A stretch of DNA of 33,617 bases from Natronogracilivirga saccharolytica (lineage in GTDB: Bacteria; Bacteroidota; Rhodothermia; Balneolales; Natronogracilivirgulaceae), in NCBI RefSeq assembly GCF_017921895.1, contig NZ_JAFIDN010000018.1, forward strand, positions 1 through 33,617, given 5' to 3'. The position numbers and the translations under genes were made by a program. How positions within the stretch are numbered: the first letter of the stretch is position 1; every line of letters starts with the position of its first letter. The notes beneath the pieces are model-generated. The model had not been told where the DNA came from. It saw only the letters and a list, made by a program, of their open reading frames with translations, and made no database searches. Shown piece after piece: positions 8,653 through 17,004 of this stretch.

Positions 8653-9615
8653 ATGCTGAGCATTATCATGTATCATTATGTCAGAGAGATTAAGCAGTCC
8701 CGCTATCCCAATATAAAAGGGCTTGAGGCGCATCTCTTTAAAAAACAACTCGATTACATTGAGCAAAATTACAGTGTGGTGACAGCAGAGCAGGTTATAG
8801 CATATTATAATGGCGCCGGTACGCTGCCGGAGAATGCGGCTTTGCTCACATTTGACGACGGGTACAGTGATCATTTCCAATACGTATATCCCATTCTTAA
8901 GAACAGAAAAATGCAGGGATCTTTTTTTGTCCCTGTCAAACCGGTTCAGGAAAACAGGGTTCTTGATGTAAATAAAATTCATCTTCTCCTTGAGGCGGTC
9001 CCGCCAAAAAAGCTGATTGCCGGAATCAAACGACTTCTTCCGGACTATCAAATGGAGCATGATGTGGCGGATTTCGAAGCCTACTATCAGGAACTGGCCA
9101 AACCCGGCAGATACGATACTGCCGAAGTGATCTTCATAAAGCGTCTTTTGCAGCACAAACTGCCCGATGACGTGAGGCTTGACCTTCTTTCACGGCTGTT
9201 CGAAACGTTCATATCCGTCCCGGAGCATGTCATTGCCAGGGAATTGTATATGACCGGCGATCAGTGCAAATGCCTGGTGGAAGACGGCATGCACGTGGGA
9301 GCGCACACCTGTGATCATTTGTGGCTGAACCAGATCAGTGATGACCGGCAGGATGAACAGTTCCGGAATAACGTATCTTTCCTGGAAAGCATTGGTGCGG
9401 ACGCAGACACGTATACCATGGCCTATCCGTACGGCGCATATAACCGCAAAACGCTGGACTTGATGAATAAATACAACATGAAGCTGGGTTTTACCACGGA
9501 ACCGATCGGAAATATCAACCTGAAAGAAACTCATCCATATGAACTGCCACGGCTGGATACCAATGACCTGCCCGTTCAGCAACATCCGGAATCATCCGTT
9601 TCCGCACGGAACTGA
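8653..9615 (+). CDS. Polysaccharide deacetylase family protein (NodB fold), intact motifs
   Basis: A 320-residue protein starting MLSIIMYHYV, a common opening of this family, with no obvious signal peptide. Motif 1 is TFDDGYSDH at 66-74: Asp68 is the catalytic base and Asp69 the metal ligand. Motif 2 is HTCDH at 218-222 (two metal-binding His). Motif 3 is represented by AYPYGAYN. NodB-fold enzymes use a metal to remove N- or O-acetyl groups from sugars. The lack of a signal suggests action on a cytoplasmic sugar or lipid-linked intermediate, such as an amino sugar in this glycan. Between motifs 1 and 2 there is an insertion of about 140 residues compared with compact NodB domains. The same insertion occurs in its degenerate paralogue at 27572. 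Confidence 0.85.
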   Translation: MLSIIMYHYVREIKQSRYPNIKGLEAHLFKKQLDYIEQNYSVVTAEQVIAYYNGAGTLPENAALLTFDDGYSDHFQYVYPILKNRKMQGSFFVPVKPVQENRVLDVNKIHLLLEAVPPKKLIAGIKRLLPDYQMEHDVADFEAYYQELAKPGRYDTAEVIFIKRLLQHKLPDDVRLDLLSRLFETFISVPEHVIARELYMTGDQCKCLVEDGMHVGAHTCDHLWLNQISDDRQDEQFRNNVSFLESIGADADTYTMAYPYGAYNRKTLDLMNKYNMKLGFTTEPIGNINLKETHPYELPRLDTNDLPVQQHPESSVSARN

Positions 9616-9686
9616 TCTGATCTGTTTCCGGAGGCGGTCGCCGGTCCGGCATCATGTCATAAGTAAACAAAGCAAGTAATTAATTA

Positions 9687-11003
9687 ATGAATAAGGAAGT
9701 AAAAGAAGTATATGTATGTATGGTTGCCGACATGCTTCATGCAGGGCACCTCAATATTATCAACGAAGCATCCAAACTCGGAAGCGTTACGTTGGGCCTG
9801 CTTACTGACGAGGCCGTAGCCACCTACAAGAGGGTTCCGCATCAAAGCTATGAGCAGCGGAAAGTGGTCCTGGAAAACCTGAAAGGTGTGGACCGGGTCG
9901 TCATACAGCACGAACTCGATTACCGGCCCAACCTGCGAAAATACAAACCTGATTACGTGGTTCACGGGGACGACTGGAAAGAGGGCCCTCTCAAAAAAAC
10001 TCGTGAGCAAATCATAGATGCCCTCAAGGAGTGGGGCGGCGAGCTGGTCGAGGTGCCGTACACGAAAGGCATTTCATCAACTCAGCTCAACAATGTGATC
10101 GAGGAGATCGGCGTGACACCCGAAATGCGGCTCAACCGCTTTCAAAGGCTGCTGTCATCCAAAAAAATGGTGCGGATTATTGAAACACACAACGCACTTT
10201 CAGGCCTGATAGGTCAACATGTGCATGTTTCAGAGAATGGTGCCAGGAAGCAATTTGACGCGATGTGGATCAGCAGTAAAACCGACGCCATGCTCAATGG
10301 CCTTTCAGATGATGAGACCCGGGACATATCCTCACGCATTGCCTCCATCAACGAACTGCTCGATGTGACTACCAAACCGGTTGTCTTTGAAGGGAATGCC
10401 GCGTGGCCGCCGGGGCAGCTGAAATTTGCCGTCCGGTCCCTCGAAAGGCTGGGCGTGTCGGCGCTTGTAATCCGGGACGGACAGGAACGGCAAAGCTATT
10501 CCGGTCAGGACGATAACCTTGACCGGGACCAGCTGTCGGCCGGGACATTTTGTTCCATAATCACGTCGGCCAAATCCACCCGGATTACCGATAAATTCAT
10601 GATCATCGCACGGATCGACAGTTTGCGTTTTGGAAAGGGAGTAAAGGATGCCGTTGACCGGGCAAAGGCATACATTAACGCCGGCGCGGACGCAATAATG
10701 ATCCAGTCTGACGATGACGACGCAGACCAGATCCTGAAGTTCTGCAAGGCTTACAAAGCACTTGAACGCAGGGTAACCCTGATTGCAGCCCCTACGGGTT
10801 GTGATACGGTATACGAGAAGGAACTTTCCGAAGCAGGGGTGAACATCGTCCTTTACGACAATCAACTGCTGCGAAGCGCGCTCCCCGCCATGATGGAAAC
10901 CGCCAGAAAAATTCTGACGCACGAGCGCTCATTTGAAGCAAGGGAAAGAATGATGACGGTCAGGGATTTTAACCACCTGATACCCGAAATACGGAAGAAA
11001 TGA
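9687..11003 (+). CDS. Cytidylyltransferase fused to a degenerate PEP-mutase domain (AepX paralogue)
   Basis: A 438-residue paralogue of the intact AepX upstream, alignable almost without gaps with a +4 offset. The N-terminal nucleotidyltransferase keeps all its motifs: HAGH 18-21, HGDDW 93-97 and SST 130-132. The mutase half has lost its chemistry. The metal-binding DGDTGG is EGNAAW (235-240). The [10 protein letters not shown] loop is [10 protein letters not shown] (263-272). The catalytic His is Gln (MIQS, around 340). Only the Arg (309) and the structural framework remain. It is therefore predicted not to be a PEP mutase. The likely function is cytidylyl transfer with the second domain as a scaffold or binding module. 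Its last codon overlaps the AepY start (ATGA), so it is made together with AepY, LicD and the second kinase. Confidence 0.88.
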   Translation: MNKEVKEVYVCMVADMLHAGHLNIINEASKLGSVTLGLLTDEAVATYKRVPHQSYEQRKVVLENLKGVDRVVIQHELDYRPNLRKYKPDYVVHGDDWKEGPLKKTREQIIDALKEWGGELVEVPYTKGISSTQLNNVIEEIGVTPEMRLNRFQRLLSSKKMVRIIETHNALSGLIGQHVHVSENGARKQFDAMWISSKTDAMLNGLSDDETRDISSRIASINELLDVTTKPVVFEGNAAWPPGQLKFAVRSLERLGVSALVIRDGQERQSYSGQDDNLDRDQLSAGTFCSIITSAKSTRITDKFMIIARIDSLRFGKGVKDAVDRAKAYINAGADAIMIQSDDDDADQILKFCKAYKALERRVTLIAAPTGCDTVYEKELSEAGVNIVLYDNQLLRSALPAMMETARKILTHERSFEARERMMTVRDFNHLIPEIRKK

Positions 11004-12145
11004 TACCTAACGAGCCCTTTTTAAAAACTTTGCAGGATCTGGGTATCGATTTTTTTGCCGGTGTTCCCGATTCGCTCCTGAAACATATCTGCGCATGCAT
11101 ATACGATAACGTGGATGCCGGCCGGCAAGTCATAACAGCCAATGAGGGCGGCGCGGTTGCACTGGCCGCAGGCTATCATCTGGCGACGGGGAAAATCCCT
11201 CTGGTCTACATGCAAAACTCCGGACTGGGCAACAGCATCAACCCGCTTCTTTCCCTGGCCGATCCCGAAGTATACAGCATCCCCATGCTGCTGCTTGTCG
11301 GATGGCGCGGTGAGCCCGGTGTGCCTGACGAACCTCAGCATGTCAAGCAGGGAAGAGTGCAAGGAAGTCTGCTGGATGCCATGGAAATTCCATACGAAAC
11401 CATCGGACCGGATTCGGACAATTATGCCGAAATAGTTCGCAGCCTGATCGAAAAAGCAGATTCAGAAAAGCGTCCTGCAGCACTGGTTGTCCGACGCGGA
11501 ACCTTTGAGCCCTATGTCCGGAATCAGGATAAGCAGGAAAGCCACACCCTGACGCGCAGAGAGGCTCTTGATGTCCTTGTTCAGTCCCTCGATGATCAGG
11601 ACATTGTCGTATCTACTACCGGGATGCAATCCAGGGAGATTTTTGACATACGCGCTGAGACTCAAACGGGGCACCACCGGGATTTCCTTACCGTCGGGTC
11701 CATGGGACACTGCTCCCAGATTGCACTGGGCATTGCCCTGAAAAACAGATTCCGTAATGTCTACTGTTTCGATGGAGACGGTTCCGTTCTGATGCACATG
11801 GGATCACTTGCCATCATTGGAAATAACGCACCCCGGAATTTCAGGCATGTCGTCATAAACAACGGGGCGCATGACTCGGTTGGAGGGCAGCCAACGGTCG
11901 GGTTTTCGATTGATATTCCGGCCATCGCAACAGCATGCGGATACCGTGAGTGCCGCCGGGCGGATGACCGTGCCGGATTGATTGAAAACCTGGACTGGCT
12001 CAAAAGCACGGCGGGTCCCGTACTTCTGGAAGTGCGTGTCCACAAAGGTGTGCAGAAGGAGCCGGGCCGGCCCACCCGGAAACCGGTGGAGAACAAGACC
12101 GACTTTATGAACAATTTAAAATCTGCAGGTAAGCTGAATGTATAA
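11000..12145 (+). CDS. aepY: Phosphonopyruvate decarboxylase
   Basis: A 381-residue thiamine-diphosphate enzyme of the usual length for this family. The N-terminal PYR domain has the FAGVPDSLL opening and the catalytic Glu in ANEGGAV (Glu49). The C-terminal PP domain has GDGS at 259-262 and the NN pair at 287-288, which complete the ThDP/magnesium signature. [14 protein letters not shown] is typical of phosphonopyruvate decarboxylases. It removes CO2 from phosphonopyruvate to give phosphonoacetaldehyde. This pulls the unfavourable mutase reaction forward, so it should work with the intact AepX at 7287. It overlaps the upstream gene by four bases and the LicD gene by eight. No 2-AEP transaminase or aldehyde reductase follows in the window, so the fate of phosphonoacetaldehyde is open. 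Confidence 0.92.
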   Translation: MIPNEPFLKTLQDLGIDFFAGVPDSLLKHICACIYDNVDAGRQVITANEGGAVALAAGYHLATGKIPLVYMQNSGLGNSINPLLSLADPEVYSIPMLLLVGWRGEPGVPDEPQHVKQGRVQGSLLDAMEIPYETIGPDSDNYAEIVRSLIEKADSEKRPAALVVRRGTFEPYVRNQDKQESHTLTRREALDVLVQSLDDQDIVVSTTGMQSREIFDIRAETQTGHHRDFLTVGSMGHCSQIALGIALKNRFRNVYCFDGDGSVLMHMGSLAIIGNNAPRNFRHVVINNGAHDSVGGQPTVGFSIDIPAIATACGYRECRRADDRAGLIENLDWLKSTAGPVLLEVRVHKGVQKEPGRPTRKPVENKTDFMNNLKSAGKLNV

Positions 12146-12839
12146 CCTGGGTTATAACGACCTGAAAATTTTAAAGCTGACAGACAAGTATATCCTCAAG
12201 GACCGCATTGCCTGGATTGATCAGGGGTCGCTGCTGGGGCTCGTCAGGGATGGTAAATTCATTGAGTGGGATGATGATATAGACATCACATGCATGTACG
12301 ACAAAAAGCCGGAACTGAGCATGTCAGATCTGAAGCTGCTTTTGGAGCATGACTACATCGTGCTGACTTCAAAATATGATTACACGCTCAAAAAACTCTC
12401 CCTCGGCAAAAGTTTGAAAAAAGTAGACCTGACTTTCATCTACAAAAAGAAGAACAAATATTATAAATCGTATTCCGATTACAAGAATCAGAACATTATT
12501 GCGAAAATTTTTGAGAAAACGATCAAGGAGTCCTTCCAGCTGCTGTGCAAACTGAAGCGGCCGGGCCCGAGACTGGCAGGATGGATGCTGGTGAACTCCC
12601 TGACGCACTTCTACCGGAGCTATGTCATGAAGACGGTAGATATGCTATGTCCGGAATGGCAGTTTGATCTGGAAATGGTCCCGATGCACGAGGGCTTCAG
12701 CTCCATCTGTATGTACAAGCAGCCTGAAAAGTATCTGGAGTACAAATTCGGCCCGGACTGGAAAACCCCGAAGCGGGAATGGGATTATACTACAGAAGAT
12801 GGCGGTCTTAAAAGCGGAGTGACAGATGGGCAGCCCTGA
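12138..12839 (+). CDS. LicD-family phospho/phosphono-transferase
   Basis: A 233-residue protein with the LicD signature: GSLLGLVRDGKFIEWDDDIDI at about residues 30-50, including the DDDID metal-binding cluster of the nucleotidyltransferase fold. LicD-type proteins transfer phosphocholine or related phospho-groups from CDP- or CMP-activated donors to glycans. Located directly after AepX2 and AepY with overlapping reading frames, the natural proposal is transfer of a CMP-activated phosphonate, for example 2-aminoethylphosphonate, onto a sugar of the surface polymer. The donor is inferred from context only. It acts in the cytoplasm. It overlaps AepY by eight bases at its start and the P-loop gene by 14 bases at its end. 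Confidence 0.8.
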   Translation: MYNLGYNDLKILKLTDKYILKDRIAWIDQGSLLGLVRDGKFIEWDDDIDITCMYDKKPELSMSDLKLLLEHDYIVLTSKYDYTLKKLSLGKSLKKVDLTFIYKKKNKYYKSYSDYKNQNIIAKIFEKTIKESFQLLCKLKRPGPRLAGWMLVNSLTHFYRSYVMKTVDMLCPEWQFDLEMVPMHEGFSSICMYKQPEKYLEYKFGPDWKTPKREWDYTTEDGGLKSGVTDGQP

Positions 12840-13506
12840 AAAAACAAGAATCGGCCATTTGGTCATCATAACGGGACCAACATCATCCGGCAAAAGTACA
12901 CTGCTGGCATCCATGAGAAACGGAGAGTTGAATGAAAAGCTCAAATCACTGTTGCCGGCCGGTGCCGCCGCCTGGGAGGAGTATCCATGCAGTGCCTTTG
13001 ATGGCAGCGTGAAGCTTGACGAATCCAAAGAAGGAATGGTTCTTCATTATGATATTATGAGGCCTTTCAAGAAATTTCTGGATAGTTATGAAGATGACCT
13101 GGCTTCCGGTCTTATGGATCTTGCTGATAACGTGACCATTGTCTTCATCAAACCCGACAGGGATGTACTTCTCCGACAACTGCAGGAGGGGGAGTTCAAA
13201 GGCGGAAAAGTCGAAACGGGCAAGGGCGCGATGTATCTCAGAAGTCTGCTCACCAGATCAATGCGGGTAATACCGTCATCAGTCCGGCAGTTTGTGAAAA
13301 ACGTATTGGTACCCGGCCAGAGGAAATCCATCACGGACTTTAATAAAATCCTGTACTTCAGGTATCAGGAATCCGGCTGGCTGGAAAACTGGTATGACAA
13401 ATTTGAAGCCTTTATTGCACGTAAAAAGGAAAACGGAACCCGAATCCGCATTTTCTTTGTCAAACCCGGCACAGCCGGTAGAAAAAACTGGGTTTTGATC
13501 GAGTAA
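12826..13506 (+). CDS. Small P-loop kinase-like NTPase (second of two)
   Basis: A 226-residue protein with a Walker A motif GPTSSGKST at residues 17-25 and a hydrophobic strand NVTIVFIKPDRDVLLRQL at about residues 102-119, the pattern of guanylate- or shikimate-kinase-like small kinases. Beyond the P-loop it has no family signature I can name. It is translationally coupled to the LicD gene (14-base overlap), so it probably belongs to the same function, perhaps kinase chemistry on a nucleotide or phosphonate intermediate. It differs in sequence from the P-loop protein at 6651-7238. Substrate unknown. Confidence 0.6.
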   Translation: MGSPEKTRIGHLVIITGPTSSGKSTLLASMRNGELNEKLKSLLPAGAAAWEEYPCSAFDGSVKLDESKEGMVLHYDIMRPFKKFLDSYEDDLASGLMDLADNVTIVFIKPDRDVLLRQLQEGEFKGGKVETGKGAMYLRSLLTRSMRVIPSSVRQFVKNVLVPGQRKSITDFNKILYFRYQESGWLENWYDKFEAFIARKKENGTRIRIFFVKPGTAGRKNWVLIE

Positions 13507-13527
13507 GAGGCCTGCCTTCAGAGCGTA

Positions 13528-14691
13528 ATGAAACTGTTGATTCTTGATAACGAAATCATCCGAAGGGGCGCACAGATGTTCGGCCAGCATTTCAAAAAAC
13601 AGCTGAATGATACCGGGCATGTTTGCAAAAGGGTTTTTCTGTACAGCCCCGAAGATGAGACGTCCCTTTTGCCGCTTGATGACGATGACCGTTTGCTTAA
13701 GGGGGACAAGAGCAATTTTCTTGAAATCATCCCGTCTTTTCAGCCCTGGCTGTGCCGGCTTATCGCCGGTCATATCCATGCCTTCGATCCGGACGTGGTA
13801 TTGCTGAACGGGGCAAGATCGGTCAAGTACGGCAGCATTGTCAAACGGTTTTATTACCGGGGAAATGCTCCCTTTGTCGTACGGGTCATTGACAGCGTTG
13901 TATACTGGAACCGGTCCATGGTCCGGCAGTGGTACAGCCGACATGTTATTACACCACAGATTGAAGGTGCCGTCGGTGTTGGTGCAAAAGCGCTGCAGGA
14001 TTACAGAAGCCTGTACAGGTACAATGGACCCGGCGTATCCATCCCGAGGTCATTTGATTTTCAGAGCTTCTCAAATGACAAAACCCGGAATCAAATCCGC
14101 AAAAGATTTCAGGCGGCTCCTTCCGAAAAAATCGTTCTTTTTTTGGGCAATATTACCAGGCAAAAACGGCCTGACCGGTTTCTTCGGGTATTTGCTGAAG
14201 TAAGGAAGTACATTCCCGAAGCGGTGGCCTGGGTTGTCGGTGACGGGGAGCTTGGAGCAGAAATGCAGCGTCAGGTATCCGAACTTGGCCTGGGCGGTTC
14301 CGTCCGATTTTTTGGCTATCAGAGTGACGTGGAACCATTTATTGTTGCCTCTGATGTATTGTTGATATCAAGCGATTCCGAAGGGGTGCCCGGCTCCGCA
14401 GTGGAAGCACATTATCTTGAAAGGCCGGTTGTTGCAACAAATGCCGGAGATGTGGCCATGGTGGTGCAGAATGATGTCAGCGGCTACATCAATGAAATAG
14501 ATGACGAAACCGGATTGGAAGTGAATGTGGTTGATCTGCTGTCCCGCCCCGATAAAGCGGAGCGATTTGGAAAGCAGGGAAAGGCGCATGTGGTTGCCAA
14601 TTTTAACCTGGCCGATATAACGGAAAGATATCTTGCCTTTTTTGATGACATCATCCGGAACAAGCAAAGGCAGGGGCAAGATGCATATTAA
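13528..14691 (+). CDS. Glycosyltransferase family 4
   Basis: A 387-residue GT-B enzyme. The N-terminal domain starts MKLLILDNEIIRRGAQMFG. The C-terminal donor-binding domain has IVLFLGNITRQKRPDRFLRVFAEV, AWVVGDGELGAEM, VRFFGYQSDVEPFIVASDVLLISSDSEGVPGSAVEAHYLERPVVATN, and ends with an AERFGKQGKAHV segment. The EGVPGSAVEAH stretch is the EX7E donor-binding motif. This is a canonical GT4 retaining transferase adding a sugar to the lipid-linked glycan at the cytoplasmic side of the membrane. Its 3' end overlaps the start of the next gene by eleven bases. Sugar specificity cannot be predicted. Confidence 0.88.
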   Translation: MKLLILDNEIIRRGAQMFGQHFKKQLNDTGHVCKRVFLYSPEDETSLLPLDDDDRLLKGDKSNFLEIIPSFQPWLCRLIAGHIHAFDPDVVLLNGARSVKYGSIVKRFYYRGNAPFVVRVIDSVVYWNRSMVRQWYSRHVITPQIEGAVGVGAKALQDYRSLYRYNGPGVSIPRSFDFQSFSNDKTRNQIRKRFQAAPSEKIVLFLGNITRQKRPDRFLRVFAEVRKYIPEAVAWVVGDGELGAEMQRQVSELGLGGSVRFFGYQSDVEPFIVASDVLLISSDSEGVPGSAVEAHYLERPVVATNAGDVAMVVQNDVSGYINEIDDETGLEVNVVDLLSRPDKAERFGKQGKAHVVANFNLADITERYLAFFDDIIRNKQRQGQDAY

Positions 14692-15658
14692 TTTTGTTGT
14701 AAAGGGTGATGATTATCACCGGTTTCCGGTTGATCCTGATAAAGACTGGCAATTTTTTACAAAGACCAACATGATATGGTCTTACCTGACCTGTCTGCGT
14801 TTGAAAAAATTCGGTTATCCCGATATTGGATATTCCAATAACATTGTATCAGGTGCTGTCAACGTCGGCACCGCTTCCGCCATGGGGATCGCCGGGTTCC
14901 ATTATACTCCTGATTACAAAAAGACAGTTTATGTGGTGATCAGGGCCGATAAGTATTATGCTTCATCAAAACACTTGTCGGTTGTTCAAAGTCCTGAACA
15001 CTCCCTTAAATACAGAAACTCGTACTACATTACCCACTGGCCGCAACCCGGACTGTTAAAAAGAAAGAAAACCGGGCATGGGGTGAAAAAAATCGGAATG
15101 GCCGGCATACCGAAACACTATGCCGTGTCCCGGTACCAGGAAAGATTCCGGAAGGACATGGCCGACAGGGGCATTGAAATAGTTCATCTTGACAGATCCC
15201 GCTGGCATGACTATTCGGATATTGACATTGTGCTGGCAGTCAGGGAGTTCAACAAGGACATCATCACGCATAAACCGGCTTCAAAACTGATTAACGGCTG
15301 GAAGGCCAAAGTGCCGGTGATTTGCAATCCGGAATCAACGTATCGGTGGATCGGAAGCAGGGGCGAAGACTTTCTTGAAGTGGAAAACTATGAACAGTTG
15401 ATTGATGCCATCGATTTATTGAGCAGTGACAGAGGGCGCTACCTTGATATTGTTGAAAAAGGAGCAAAAAAAGGGGAAGTCTACACCAATGAAAAAGTGT
15501 GTCTCGAGTGGGTCGAATTGTTCGATGGAATTCGAAAAGAGAGCATTACCGTAGCGAAGCCGGCGCATATCAGTATGAAAAAAACAGGTTTCCGGTTCGA
15601 AGAAGTAATACATGACGCACTGAAGTATTTTCGAAAAAAAGGAATTTATAAAAAGTAG
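14681..15658 (+). CDS. GT-B-like glycosyltransferase, family uncertain
   Basis: About 325 residues from ATG 14681, which is preceded by a purine-rich AGGGGCAAG; an earlier in-frame ATG at 14633 lies inside the previous gene and is rejected. The protein has two Rossmann-like halves. The second holds KKIGMAGIPKHYAVSRYQERFRKDMADRGIEIVHL, DIDIVLAVREF and GWKAKVPVICNPESTYRWIG, then a short helix-rich tail. The pattern (a GIDIVLA-like strand, followed by a conserved Pro-Val and Glu-Ser region) resembles donor-binding domains of GT-B transferases, but no specific family motif is present. It overlaps the upstream GT4 gene and lies 6 bp before the polymerase-like gene, so it belongs to the same operon. 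Confidence 0.55.
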   Translation: MHINFVVKGDDYHRFPVDPDKDWQFFTKTNMIWSYLTCLRLKKFGYPDIGYSNNIVSGAVNVGTASAMGIAGFHYTPDYKKTVYVVIRADKYYASSKHLSVVQSPEHSLKYRNSYYITHWPQPGLLKRKKTGHGVKKIGMAGIPKHYAVSRYQERFRKDMADRGIEIVHLDRSRWHDYSDIDIVLAVREFNKDIITHKPASKLINGWKAKVPVICNPESTYRWIGSRGEDFLEVENYEQLIDAIDLLSSDRGRYLDIVEKGAKKGEVYTNEKVCLEWVELFDGIRKESITVAKPAHISMKKTGFRFEEVIHDALKYFRKKGIYKK

Positions 15659-15664
15659 TTTACA

Positions 15665-16936
15665 ATGTATGATATTGTAGTAACATGGTCGATCATCCTG
15701 GTGGCGGCCTTCCTGACCCACTTGTTCACAAGCGCAGACTCGCAGCTCAGAAAGGTGCTCTACATTGCCTTGCTGGCTCGTGTTTTATTGATGGTGATCG
15801 ATGTGTACATCTACTCCGGCTTGCCGTACCTGACCGCCGCGGATGCCAGCAGGTTCCAGGGCAGGGCCATTGCCATGTACCAGACGTTCACCCTGCAGGA
15901 GCTCCTGTCCCCGCCATATCCGAGCGGATCCGGCCTCTATTCCTACATGATGGCCATTTTTTATTCCCTTTTCGGGACGGATAACAGTGCGATTATCAGG
16001 TCGATAAATATCCTTGCCGGAGTATTTACAGTATATAATGCATACCATATTTCCAGTTTGTTATGGACCAGGAAGATTGCACTGCAGAATGCCATGATAC
16101 TGGCCATATTCCCTCTGCTGGTGGTCTATGCACAAAACCCCATACGTGAATCCTTCGTTGTTTACTTTCTTACGCTCGGTTTTATGTACTTCGTGTCATG
16201 GTACAAATTCAAAAGGCCGCACTATCTGGTTTTGGCCATTTTCGGATTTGCACTGAGTACCGCGCTGCACATGGCCGCCCTTATGGCGCTGCTCGCCCTG
16301 GTCATCTACAATCTCTGGGTCATGGCCAATTCCATGCTCACGGGAAAGGTCTACATGCTCATCCATACGTTCTTTGCCGTGGCGATTGCCATAATGGGGC
16401 TTTATTACCTGAACACAACAGGGTGGGGATTAGGTACCATTGGAGGCGAGGGTGCCATAGGTCAATTTGGTGTAGAGGAGCTTATCGAAGAAAGAGGAGG
16501 CGACAGGAGGGCGGGCCGGGCTGCCTACCTGACCGGCATGACCGCAGGTAATCCGGCCGATGTCGTCTGGCAGACACCGGTCAGGTCCATCTATTTCCTG
16601 TTCTCACCTTTTCCCTGGATGATGAACTCGGTATGGGACTTGGTTGGTTTGTTTGATGCCCTGCTCTATATCTTCTTGTTCTGGGGCATCTACAAATCAT
16701 TTCCGCTGATCAGGAAAGATCCGGTCAAGATGTCTGTGTTTTTCATGCTGATAGGTATGATCATTGCGTTTGCATGGGGAGTGACCAATTTTGGTACCGG
16801 AATGCGCCACAGAGCCAAGATTGTGCCCATAATCATTTGCCTTGCCCCCCATTTTTATCCACTGCGAAAAGTGGTGTATGACAAGGTCAGGGACTCCGCA
16901 AGCGTAGTTTGGATTTCGAAGCGTTTGCGTCCCTGA
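15665..16936 (+). CDS. Polytopic membrane protein, Wzy-like polymerase or GT-C transferase
   Basis: A 423-residue, strongly hydrophobic protein with roughly ten membrane-spanning segments. A long polar loop follows TGWGLGTIGGEG in the C-terminal half (about residues 250-300). The final region has the FSPFPWMMNSVWDLVGLFDALLYI stretch and GTGMRHRAKIVPIIICLAP, both recurrent in O-antigen polymerase-type proteins. It may polymerise repeat units at the periplasmic face of the inner membrane. A GT-C glycosyltransferase is the alternative; the early AADASRFQGRA loop is reminiscent of that fold. Wzy proteins diverge strongly, so the call rests on topology and locus context. It is the only multi-spanning protein in the window. 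Confidence 0.6.
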   Translation: MYDIVVTWSIILVAAFLTHLFTSADSQLRKVLYIALLARVLLMVIDVYIYSGLPYLTAADASRFQGRAIAMYQTFTLQELLSPPYPSGSGLYSYMMAIFYSLFGTDNSAIIRSINILAGVFTVYNAYHISSLLWTRKIALQNAMILAIFPLLVVYAQNPIRESFVVYFLTLGFMYFVSWYKFKRPHYLVLAIFGFALSTALHMAALMALLALVIYNLWVMANSMLTGKVYMLIHTFFAVAIAIMGLYYLNTTGWGLGTIGGEGAIGQFGVEELIEERGGDRRAGRAAYLTGMTAGNPADVVWQTPVRSIYFLFSPFPWMMNSVWDLVGLFDALLYIFLFWGIYKSFPLIRKDPVKMSVFFMLIGMIIAFAWGVTNFGTGMRHRAKIVPIIICLAPHFYPLRKVVYDKVRDSASVVWISKRLRP

Positions 16937-16940
16937 TTGT

Positions 16941-16966
16941 CCGTAACCCGAACCGGGTGGTTATGG
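16941..16966 (+). terminator. Imperfect hairpin after the Wzy-like gene
   Basis: Just after the stop codon an imperfect inverted repeat contains the core ACCCG-AAC-CGGGT, extended by outer partial pairing (CCGTAACC with GGTTATGG). There is no T tract after it, so it is at best a weak or factor-dependent terminator. It marks the break before the next gene at 17005. Confidence 0.3.
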
Positions 16967-17004
16967 TTCAGATTATGTCTATACAGGATGTTGTGAAGTA
17001 AATA

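Noticed and set aside
12138-12839. LicD gene as proof of phosphocholine decoration
   Set aside because: No choline uptake gene or LicC-type CTP:phosphocholine enzyme is seen; the gene is coupled to phosphonate genes, so phosphonate is the better substrate guess.
14633-14680. Upstream start for the GT-B gene at 14681
   Set aside because: The added residues are translated from the wrong frame of the GT4 gene; ATG 14681 has a purine-rich leader and a natural MHINFVVKGDD start.
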